DNA from: SKVL01 sp046542915
GTDB lineage: Bacteria > Patescibacteriota > Minisyncoccia > Phycocordibacterales > CSBR16-193
NCBI GenBank assembly: GCA_046542915.1
Contig: JBKHAI010000019.1
Span: 1 to 13,162 of the forward strand
Length of the DNA: 13,162 bases
Reading direction: 5' to 3'
In this document: piece after piece, positions 7,996 to 13,127 of the stretch
Layout: every line of letters begins with the position of its first letter
How positions within the stretch are numbered: position 1 is the stretch's first letter
Made by a program: the position numbers and the translations under genes
The notes under the pieces: model-generated
Databases searched by the model: none
What the model was told of the DNA's origin: nothing
Seen by the model: only the letters and a program-made list of their open reading frames with translations

Positions 7996-8265
7996 ATGGT
8001 AGTTAGAATGAGAATAAACAGGTCCCAGACCAAGTCCAGGCGTTCTGATAAGGGCCATAAAAAACAAACACTTATTATGTGTCCCGAATGCGGTTCACGG
8101 AAACTGCCTCACCGTGCATGTGAAAACTGCGGAATGTATAAAGGCAGGATGGTCATTGACGTTAACGCTCAAATTGAGCGACGTGAACGCAGGAGGAAGG
8201 CCAAACTGGCCGAAAGAGGAGAAGAGGAATCTGAAGACAAAAAGAAAGTAGAGGAGAAGAAATAA
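7996..8265 (+). CDS. rpmF: 50S ribosomal protein L32 with charged C-terminal tail
   Basis: Small protein of the large ribosomal subunit, 89 residues, longer than the usual 55-65. The N-terminal part is basic (NRSQTKSRRSDKGHKK), as in L32. A zinc ribbon follows with CPECG and CENCG pairs and the family signature KLPHRAC..CGMYKGR, so this is the four-cysteine, zinc-binding form. From about residue 55 the chain is a highly charged tail, first basic (RRERRRKAK), then Glu/Lys-rich to the end, with no counterpart in ordinary L32. The start at 7996 gives MVVRMRI, similar in position to the family's MAVPK; M5 at 8008 is an alternative. In many bacteria rpmF precedes plsX-fab-rnc-smc; here the fatty-acid genes are absent and the NusB fusion follows. 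Confidence 0.9.
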   Translation: MVVRMRINRSQTKSRRSDKGHKKQTLIMCPECGSRKLPHRACENCGMYKGRMVIDVNAQIERRERRRKAKLAERGEEESEDKKKVEEKK

Positions 8266-8305
8266 AAAAAGTGGAGAACGACGTCTTTTGTCTTTATCAT
8301 GTTTG

Positions 8306-8314
8306 TGGCATAAT
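8306..8314 (+). promoter_or_regulatory. extended -10 promoter upstream of the nusB fusion
   Basis: TGGCATAAT at 8306-8314 combines a TG extension with a five-of-six -10 hexamer (CATAAT). A -35-like TTGTCT lies at 8288-8293 with a short 15-base spacer. The leader would be about 48 bases and AT-rich, with no Shine-Dalgarno site before the ATG at 8369. Transcription from rpmF could also continue into the gene, as no convincing terminator is seen between them. Confidence 0.4.
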
Positions 8315-8368
8315 AAGATCAACATAGATATTGTTTTATCGTTGTTTGTACATTATTAAAAAATATAT

Positions 8369-9298
8369 ATGGCTAACCGTCATTTACTTCGGTCAATTGT
8401 TTTGCAAACACTGTTTGAGTGTGATTTTAGAGAGAAAAACGACCCCGACAGTGCCCTTTCTGTTTTATTTGAAGATCTTAAGGAGTTTGCTCCGGAAGTT
8501 AAAGATGACGCCGGTTTTGCCGAGGATATCGTTAGTGGCGTCAAGGAACGCCAAGAGGACCTTGACGATATAATCGGCAAAGCTGCTCCCAGTTGGCCGG
8601 TGGACAGGATCGCCGTGATAGATCGTAACATTTTGCGAATGGGTCTTTTTGAGTTGCTTTTCTCTGACCACAACGACGTACCTCCTAAGGTTGCCATAAA
8701 CGAGTCCATAGAGCTCGCTAAAACTTTCGGTGGAGAGACGAGCGGAAAGTTCGTGAACGGGGTTTTAGGAGCTGTTTATAAAGAAATGGGGGAGCCCGGA
8801 AAAGACGAAGTATCAAGTAACAAACAGGAGATTGAAAAAAGCGATCTTCCCGTGGAAAAATTAACCGGTGCGGTTATCTACGCTGAACATGAAGGAGAGT
8901 TTTATTTGGCTTTTGTTCATGATGTTTTCGGCTACTGGACCCTTTCCAAGGGCCATCTGGAAGATAAGGAAAACCCCGAGGACGGTGTCAGAAGAATAGT
9001 CCAAAATGAGCTGGGGCTTGATACTAAGGTGGAGTGCTCATTGGGCAGTAATGAATACGTTGCTAAGACTCAGGACAAAAAAAGGGTCAGAAAACAAGTT
9101 ATCTATTTTTTAAATAAAGCCGATTTCGTGGATCTCTCTCTAAAAAAAGATGGTGGCTTGGATGATGCCAAATGGTTTAAGTTGAAAGATGTCGTTGAGC
9201 TTAATTTTTATGACGATATAGTTTCTATAATCACAAAAGCTGTAGGCATACTTATTGCCAAAAACAGCGAAGAAAGTAAAGACAAAAGAGATGAGTAG
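8369..9298 (+). CDS. nusB: NusB antitermination factor fused to a degenerate Nudix domain
   Basis: The 309-residue product joins two domains. Residues 1 to about 140 are NusB, which with NusE (S10) binds boxA RNA in rRNA antitermination; typical are the N-terminal RHLLRSIVLQTLFE helix, WPVDRIAVIDRNILRMG, PPKVAINESIELAKTFGG and GKFVNGVL. After a polar linker (about 141-159), residues 160-295 are Nudix-like: TGAVIYAEHEGEFYLAF, then YWTLSKGHLE as in diadenosine-polyphosphate-type enzymes, then the Nudix box starting at G195. In that box E201, R209, E214 and G216 are kept, but the first catalytic Glu is I210 and the first of the EE pair is N213, so hydrolysis is doubtful. The last 15 residues are charged. 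The stop codon overlaps the rnc start by 8 bases, implying translational coupling. NusB is certain; the role of the fused domain is unknown. Confidence 0.88.
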   Translation: MANRHLLRSIVLQTLFECDFREKNDPDSALSVLFEDLKEFAPEVKDDAGFAEDIVSGVKERQEDLDDIIGKAAPSWPVDRIAVIDRNILRMGLFELLFSDHNDVPPKVAINESIELAKTFGGETSGKFVNGVLGAVYKEMGEPGKDEVSSNKQEIEKSDLPVEKLTGAVIYAEHEGEFYLAFVHDVFGYWTLSKGHLEDKENPEDGVRRIVQNELGLDTKVECSLGSNEYVAKTQDKKRVRKQVIYFLNKADFVDLSLKKDGGLDDAKWFKLKDVVELNFYDDIVSIITKAVGILIAKNSEESKDKRDE

Positions 9299-10001
9299 CA
9301 AGGAAAATTCTTTAGATAAATTTCAAGAACGTATAGGAGTTCACTTTAATGACAAAGAGCTTTTACGGCAGGCTTTTGTCCACCGATCTTATATCAATGA
9401 AAACAGAAATAGCAGCTTAGAGCATAATGAGAGATTGGAATTTTTGGGTGATGCGGTGCTGGAGCTTGTTATAACCGATTATCTTTTTCATAAATACCCC
9501 AAAAAACCGGAAGGAGAGCTGACCTCGCTTCGGGCGGCTTTGGTTAATACCTATTCTCTTCATCAAGTGGCGGAGAGTTTGGAGATAAACGGAGAACTTT
9601 ATTTATCCAAAGGGGAGGCTAAGGATACCGGACGGGCTAGAGAGTTCATTCTGGCCAACACCGTGGAGGCGCTGATAGGTGCGATTTATCTGGATCAGGG
9701 ATACCAAGAAGTTAAAAGGTTCATTGAACAATTCATCTCGGTCAGAATAGATGAGGTTATAGAAGAGAAGCTGTGGATAGATGCCAAAAGTCATTTTCAA
9801 GAAAGAGCCCAAGAGGTGGTTTCGGAAACACCTGTCTATAAAGTTTTAGAGGAGAAAGGACCTGATCATGATAAAAGTTTTGTCTCGGGAGTTTTTTTGG
9901 GAGATGAACTTATCGCTTCCGGAGAAGGGCATTCCAAGCAAGAAGCGGAACAGCAGGCGGCTCGTCAAGCTTTGGAAAAGAAGGGGTGGGATCAAAGTTA
10001 G
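9291..10001 (+). CDS. rnc: ribonuclease III
   Basis: Endonuclease cutting double-stranded RNA, chiefly rRNA precursors. From the ATG at 9291 it has 236 residues, close to the usual 225-235. The RNase III domain (about 8-155) has the signature NERLEFLGDAVLE with E47, E50 and D54, and ANTVEALIGAIYLDQG with N123 and E126. The double-stranded RNA-binding domain (about 164-236) shows SHFQERAQE, GPDHDKSF and SKQEAEQQAARQAL. N123 replaces the metal-site Asp (E. coli D114); the essential D54 and E126 equivalents are kept. A longer frame from a TTG at 9255 exists, but the ATG gives the normal length and the ATGAGTAG overlap with the nusB stop, so I chose it. The gene is followed by smc after 84 bases. 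Confidence 0.95.
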   Translation: MSSKENSLDKFQERIGVHFNDKELLRQAFVHRSYINENRNSSLEHNERLEFLGDAVLELVITDYLFHKYPKKPEGELTSLRAALVNTYSLHQVAESLEINGELYLSKGEAKDTGRAREFILANTVEALIGAIYLDQGYQEVKRFIEQFISVRIDEVIEEKLWIDAKSHFQERAQEVVSETPVYKVLEEKGPDHDKSFVSGVFLGDELIASGEGHSKQEAEQQAARQALEKKGWDQS

Positions 10002-10039
10002 GATGTTAACTTTTCCTTATCCCGTAAACAAACACTCTT

Positions 10040-10048
10040 TGCTATACT
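10040..10048 (+). promoter_or_regulatory. extended -10 promoter of smc
   Basis: TGCTATACT at 10040-10048 is an extended -10 element (TGn plus TATACT). No good -35 is visible at the normal distance, which is usual for this promoter type. The leader would be about 31 bases. The AGAGTGG before the ATG is a weak ribosome-binding candidate. Confidence 0.5.
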
Positions 10049-10085
10049 GATGTAGTTAGTGAGTTTTCAGAGTGGTTAATTTCTT

Positions 10086-12362
10086 ATGATATTAAAAAGA
10101 CTGGAATTATGCGGTTTTAAATCTTTTGCCCGAAAAAGTAAGCTGGAGTTCAATTCTCCGGTAACCGCCATAGTCGGACCTAATGGCTCCGGAAAATCTA
10201 ATATTGCCGAGGCTTTTAGGTTCGTCTTGGGGGAACAGTCTTTCAAGTCAATGAGAGGTAAGCGTGGTGAGGATATGATCTTTAGTGGTTCCGCTAATAG
10301 TCGGAGGGCCAACTTTGCCGAGGTGGTTCTGGTCTTTGACAATTCCGACCGTCGCTTTTCCGGAATTGATTTTGACGAAGTGGAAATAAGCCGAATTGTA
10401 CACCGTGACGGCGACAACAACTATTACATAAACGGTAGTAAGGCGCGCCTTAAGGACATAATAGAACTTTTGTCGGCGGTTCATATAGGCGCTTCGGCTC
10501 ATCACATAATCTCCCAAGGAGAGACCGACAGGATCCTTAACGCCAAACCACTGGAGAGGAGATCAACAGTGGAGGAGGCCTTGGGCTTGAAGGTTTATCA
10601 GTATAAGCGAAAAGAAAGTGAAAAGAAGCTTGTAAAAACCGAAGAGAACCTTAAAGAGGTCAAGGCCTTAAGAAGAGAGTTAGCTCCCAGGATGGAGTTC
10701 TTGAAAGAACAAGTTACCAAAATAGAGAAAGCCCGGAGTATTCAAGATGAGTTAACTCATAAATACAGAGAGTTCTTAAGAAGAGAGTATGTTTATATAA
10801 ACTACACTCGTTATAAGCTGGAACGAGAGAGGAAAGAGCCGGAAGCAAGACTGGAAGAGATAAAGGAAGAAATAGACTCTTTGAAAGAGGAGATGTCCCG
10901 TGACAAGGCGGCCGAGTCCAAGAATTCCGAGATCATTGAATTGGAGGAATCCCAAAAAGAACTGGACGATCGACGAGGGGTCCTTTTACACGAAATGGGA
11001 AGAATAGAAGCTGAGATCCAGTTTCAAAAAAACCAGTTAAGCCGTATTGTTAGCGAGTCCAACGTTGAGCCGACGGTGTCTTGGAGCAGGATCTCCTCTT
11101 TTATAGGGGAAGTAGAAGGATATTTGGGTAAAGCCCGAAGCGAAACCTCCATTGACGACGTTCACCGGACAGTAGAAGCACTTCGTGAGCGTGTTAGGAC
11201 CTTTCTTGGCTCTTTTTCTGCCAGTTCTTCGGGCCAAGAACAGGAAAAGGTTAAGTTGAAAGAAGAGATATCTTCCCTGGAAAAACAAAAGGAAAACAAA
11301 AACGAAGACCTGGAGAGGATAAAGGAGGAAGCTGAAAATTTAAAGCAAAAAAGGAAAGCTCTGCAAGATGAAGCTGCTAATGACCACAGTGCCAGCCGTG
11401 AGGCGGAGAGACGGATGTTCGAGAGAATGAATGAGCAGCAAAGGTTGCGGTCACGTTTGGATAAAATAAAAGAAGAGCTTTCAAGATCAGACAGAGTGGA
11501 TGCCGGTTTTAAATACGAAATACAGGAAGCGGCCCGTCTTTTAGGGGCCTTTATCTTGGATTACAAAAATTATGAAATAAAAGATGAAGAAGGAAGGGTC
11601 TTATCTGAAGAAGAGATAGCCAATAGTCCAAGAGAGGATCAAGAACAGAGAAGAAAGGATATAGAGAGGTTAAAGGTTCGCCTGGAAGAATTATCGGTCG
11701 GTTCTCATCAAGAGATAATGAAAGAATACGAGGAGGTTACTGAACGGGATGAGTTCCTGGCCAAAGAAGTAACTGATCTGGAGCAGTCAATATCCTCTCT
11801 GCGGTCGGTGATCGCCGAGTTGGAAGAGACGATAGAGAATCGCTTTCAAGAAGGATTGCGGAAGGTTAATGAAACGTTTCAAGAATTCTTTAAAGAGATG
11901 TTCGGTGGAGGTTCCGCGTCTTTAAGGTTGGTAAAGCTCAAGACCTTCAAGGAATCTTCCGAAGAGAATCCTGAAGAAAACGGAAGCGAAGAGGAAGAGA
12001 GTGAATATCTTGAAGGACTGGAAATTTCAGTATCCTTACCTCGCAAGAATGTTAAAGGTCTGCTTATGCTGTCCGGAGGGGAAAGGGCGCTGGTATCTAT
12101 CGCTTTGATATTTGCTATGTCACAAGTTAATCCCCCGCCATTTCTGATCCTGGACGAGACCGACGCGGCTTTGGATGAGGCCAATTCTCGAAAATACGGC
12201 TCAATGATAAGGCATTTAGCCAAACACTCTCAACTCATTCTTATCACTCATAACAGGGAGACGATGGCGATAGCCGGTGTTTTATACGGAGTAACGATGG
12301 ATTCCAACGGAGTCTCCGGCCTTTTATCTGTTAGGTTGGGAAACGAGCCGTCCGAACAATAA
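10086..12362 (+). CDS. smc: short SMC-family chromosome ATPase without a recognisable hinge
   Basis: ATPase of the SMC family, which organises and segregates chromosomes. The head halves are complete: Walker A GPNGSGKS (31-38), a Q-loop around ISQGETDRI (about 142-150), the signature LSGGERA (662-668), Walker B FLILDETDAALDEAN (about 684-698) and the H-loop ITHNRET. The protein has only 758 residues, against 1150-1200 normally. The coiled-coil arms run from about 165 to 330 and 382 to 600. Between them, where a globular hinge of 120 or more residues with conserved glycines belongs, there is only about 50 residues (331-381) without hinge motifs or a CxxC hook. The C-arm keeps the SMC-like EYEEVTERDEFLAKEVTDLE region. 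A non-heptad segment (487-515) interrupts the C-arm, and a Glu-rich insert (622-641) sits in the C-terminal head. Position after rnc is the classic smc location. ScpA and ScpB are not in the window. Confidence 0.88.
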   Translation: MILKRLELCGFKSFARKSKLEFNSPVTAIVGPNGSGKSNIAEAFRFVLGEQSFKSMRGKRGEDMIFSGSANSRRANFAEVVLVFDNSDRRFSGIDFDEVEISRIVHRDGDNNYYINGSKARLKDIIELLSAVHIGASAHHIISQGETDRILNAKPLERRSTVEEALGLKVYQYKRKESEKKLVKTEENLKEVKALRRELAPRMEFLKEQVTKIEKARSIQDELTHKYREFLRREYVYINYTRYKLERERKEPEARLEEIKEEIDSLKEEMSRDKAAESKNSEIIELEESQKELDDRRGVLLHEMGRIEAEIQFQKNQLSRIVSESNVEPTVSWSRISSFIGEVEGYLGKARSETSIDDVHRTVEALRERVRTFLGSFSASSSGQEQEKVKLKEEISSLEKQKENKNEDLERIKEEAENLKQKRKALQDEAANDHSASREAERRMFERMNEQQRLRSRLDKIKEELSRSDRVDAGFKYEIQEAARLLGAFILDYKNYEIKDEEGRVLSEEEIANSPREDQEQRRKDIERLKVRLEELSVGSHQEIMKEYEEVTERDEFLAKEVTDLEQSISSLRSVIAELEETIENRFQEGLRKVNETFQEFFKEMFGGGSASLRLVKLKTFKESSEENPEENGSEEEESEYLEGLEISVSLPRKNVKGLLMLSGGERALVSIALIFAMSQVNPPPFLILDETDAALDEANSRKYGSMIRHLAKHSQLILITHNRETMAIAGVLYGVTMDSNGVSGLLSVRLGNEPSEQ

Positions 12363-12373
12363 CAGGTATTCTC

Positions 12374-12391
12374 GACAGCTCGTGTCTTTTT
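12374..12391 (+). terminator. weak possible terminator after smc
   Basis: GACA (12374-12377), a five-base loop and TGTC (12383-12386), followed by TTTTT. The stem has only four pairs, so termination may be inefficient and the tRNA-Cys gene 27 bases further on may be partly read from smc. No strong promoter for tRNA-Cys is seen. Confidence 0.25.
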
Positions 12392-12417
12392 GTGTTACTC
12401 TTGTTTTAGAAATAAAA

Positions 12418-12492
12418 GGCCTGGTGGCGAAGTGGTAACGCATCGGTCTGCAAAACCGACATTCGGGGGTTCGATTCCCCCCCAGGCCTCCA
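12418..12492 (+). tRNA. tRNA-Cys (anticodon GCA)
   Basis: Full cloverleaf: acceptor GGCCTGG (12418-12424) pairs with CCAGGCC (12482-12488); the anticodon stem is TCGGT/ACCGA around loop CTGCAAA, with anticodon GCA at 12450-12452; the T loop is TTCGATT. The discriminator T at 12489 is the normal U73 of tRNA-Cys. The terminal CCA (12490-12492) is encoded, unlike in the other tRNAs of this cluster. Confidence 0.95.
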
Positions 12493-12517
12493 AATACAGA
12501 CCTTTATCTGTTATCTG

Positions 12518-12546
12518 TTGGAAAAATGTTTGATAATTGGTAGTAT
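12518..12546 (+). promoter_or_regulatory. possible promoter of the tRNA-Leu(UAA) gene
   Basis: TTGGAA (12518-12523), a 17-base spacer and TAGTAT (12541-12546). The -35 hexamer is the same as at gyrB. The predicted transcript starts near 12553, at the left edge of the hairpin that runs into the tRNA. Both boxes match only four of six consensus bases. Confidence 0.35.
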
Positions 12547-12553
12547 TTATATT

Positions 12554-12572
12554 CGGCATAGATGCTATGCCG
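12554..12572 (+). repeat. inverted repeat overlapping the 5' end of tRNA-Leu(UAA)
   Basis: CGGCATAG (12554-12561), loop ATG, CTATGCCG (12565-12572): a perfect 8-base-pair hairpin. Its right arm includes the first four bases of mature tRNA-Leu (GCCG, 12569-12572). In the precursor the leader CGGC can thus pair with the acceptor strand in competition with the true 3' partner (12649-12652). Confidence 0.6.
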
Positions 12573-12653
12573 GGGTGATGGAATCGGTAGACATGAGAGA
12601 CTTAAAATCTCTTGGGCAAATAGCCCGTGTGGGTTCAAGTCCCGCCCCCGGCA
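12569..12653 (+). tRNA. tRNA-Leu (anticodon UAA)
   Basis: Class II tRNA of 85 bases. Acceptor GCCGGGG (12569-12575) pairs with CCCCGGC (12646-12652). The anticodon stem is AGAGA/TCTCT with loop CTTAAAA and anticodon TAA at 12603-12605. A long variable arm GGGC..GCCC, T loop TTCAAGT and discriminator A at 12653 all fit leucine. CCA is not encoded. There is no intron in the anticodon loop. Confidence 0.95.
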
Positions 12654-12656
12654 CAT

Positions 12657-12712
12657 AATGTAGTGAACTAGGTTGAAAAATAGTCGCAAACAGGTTAATC
12701 TGTCATTACATT
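12657..12712 (+). other. long-range hairpin between tRNA-Leu(UAA) and tRNA-Lys
   Basis: AATGTAGTGA (12657-12666) can pair with TCATTACATT (12703-12712) over ten pairs with one G-U, enclosing about 36 bases. TTAATAA follows. It may act in termination or processing after tRNA-Leu. A weak promoter-like TTGAAA (12673-12678) and TAATCT (12696-12701), 17 bases apart, lie inside the loop and could serve tRNA-Lys. Confidence 0.25.
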
Positions 12713-12724
12713 TTAATAACGAGA

Positions 12725-12797
12725 CCGCCCATAGCTCAGCTGGTAGAGCAACCGGCTCTTAACCGGTAGGTCCTAGGTTCGATTCCTAGTGGGCGGA
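12725..12797 (+). tRNA. tRNA-Lys (anticodon CUU)
   Basis: Cloverleaf of 73 bases. Acceptor CCGCCCA (12725-12731) pairs with TGGGCGG (12790-12796); D stem GCTC/GAGC; anticodon stem ACCGG/CCGGT with loop CTCTTAA and anticodon CTT at 12758-12760; T stem CTAGG/CCTAG. Discriminator A at 12797; CCA is not encoded. The first pair is C1-G72, unusual for tRNA-Lys and more familiar from tRNA-Pro. CUU reads AAG only, so a UUU isoacceptor should exist elsewhere. Confidence 0.93.
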
Positions 12798-12844
12798 CAA
12801 AGGTAGAAAGTTTTGCGAGTTTTGATAGTTCAATTAACACTGAC

Positions 12845-12867
12845 AGCTTTAACACAAAGTTAAAGTT
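12845..12867 (+). terminator. possible weak terminator hairpin after tRNA-Lys
   Basis: CTTTAAC (12847-12853), loop ACAAA, GTTAAAG (12859-12865), extendable by two pairs on the outside (A-T and G-U), followed by TTGATC. The stem is AT-rich and the T tail is short, so it may instead be an operator-like inverted repeat just upstream of the truncated tRNA-Leu copy. Confidence 0.3.
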
Positions 12868-12872
12868 TGATC

Positions 12873-12935
12873 GGGCGGGTGGCGAAATTGGTAGACGCGC
12901 TGCGCTTAGGACGCAGTGGAGCGATCCGTGGAGGT
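12873..12935 (+). pseudogene. truncated tRNA-Leu(UAG) copy
   Basis: These 63 bases match the intact tRNA-Leu(UAG) at 13046-13108 with a single difference, G12923 against A13096. The copy includes the acceptor 5' strand, D arm, anticodon arm with TAG, variable arm and the 5' strand of the T stem. It breaks off right after GGAGGT: there is no T loop, no T-stem 3' strand and no acceptor 3' strand, and no CCCGCCC occurs in the following 110 bases. The one difference falls in the variable-arm tetraloop, changing GCAA to GCGA, both GNRA loops, so the fold is unaffected. It cannot make a normal leucine tRNA. It arose by partial tandem duplication or by loss of the 3' part of a full copy. Confidence 0.85.
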
Positions 12936-12970
12936 GATAAGCGAACACATGGAGCTTCGCAAGACCTTTT
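12930..12970 (+). terminator. hairpin with T tract replacing the 3' end of the truncated tRNA-Leu
   Basis: The leftover T-stem strand GGAGGT (12930-12935) can pair with ACCTTT (12964-12969, two G-U pairs). Inside this, GCGAA (12941-12945) pairs with TTCGC (12956-12960). TTTTGTGATGTTTTT follows. The structure resembles an intrinsic terminator built on the tRNA fragment. The stem has interior loops, so strength is uncertain. Confidence 0.35.
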
Positions 12971-13045
12971 GTGATGTTTTTAAAGTGTTCTGTTAGGGTT
13001 TTAAAATATTGAAAAAAGAGTTAATATAGCAAATGTCACACTTAC

Positions 13046-13127
13046 GGGCGGGTGGCGAAATTGGTAGACGCGCTGCGCTTAGGACGCAGTGGAGCAATCC
13101 GTGGAGGTTCAAGTCCTCTCCCGCCCA
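13046..13127 (+). tRNA. tRNA-Leu (anticodon UAG)
   Basis: Class II tRNA of 82 bases. Acceptor GGGCGGG (13046-13052) pairs with CCCGCCC (13120-13126). Anticodon stem CTGCG/CGCAG, loop CTTAGGA, anticodon TAG at 13080-13082. Variable arm GGA-GCAA-TCC; T stem GGAGG/CCTCT with loop TTCAAGT; discriminator A at 13127. CCA is not encoded. It is the intact partner of the truncated copy 173 bases upstream. No convincing promoter is seen in the 110 bases between them. The last 35 bases of the window (13128-13162) show nothing recognisable. Confidence 0.95.

Noticed and set aside
8231..8296. Possible terminator pairing GAAGACAAAAAG with CTTTTGTCTTT at the end of rpmF.
   Set aside because: The arms are about 40 bases apart, one lies inside the coding region and the stem is AT-rich; no compact hairpin with a T tract is present.
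9255..9290. Longer RNase III start at TTG 9255.
   Set aside because: It adds 12 Lys-rich residues outside the family alignment and a long overlap with the nusB fusion. The ATG at 9291 gives a normal length and a tight 8-base overlap.
68..12362. Recoding of TGA (as in some Patescibacteria).
   Set aside because: No conserved gene is interrupted by in-frame TGA under the standard code. Absence of TGA as a stop in eight genes is too small a sample to mean anything.
12504..12518. Tandem TATCTGT units after tRNA-Cys.
   Set aside because: Only two short copies; similar sequence also occurs by chance near the smc 3' end. This does not support a repeat family or attachment site.
12504..12689. Minus-strand open frame of 61 codons containing RGRDLNPHG.
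   Set aside because: It is the antisense of tRNA-Leu(UAA). This is a well-known class of spurious protein predicted opposite tRNA genes.
12736..12948. Minus-strand open frame of 70 codons with a GIEPRTYRLR segment.
   Set aside because: It is antisense to tRNA-Lys and the truncated tRNA-Leu, the same artefact type, with no start-site signal.
12798..13045. Remnant of an element integrated in a tRNA gene.
   Set aside because: Integrases usually target the tRNA 3' end and leave a 3' duplicate. Here the duplicate is the 5' part, and there is no integrase or element gene in the 110 bases between copies.
12873..13127. A tRNA-Leu split by an intron, with the 5' part at 12873-12935 and the 3' part at 13109-13127.
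   Set aside because: The supposed intron would contain a second full 5' part, and no splice-site or group I core structure is seen. A truncated duplicate beside an intact gene explains it more simply.
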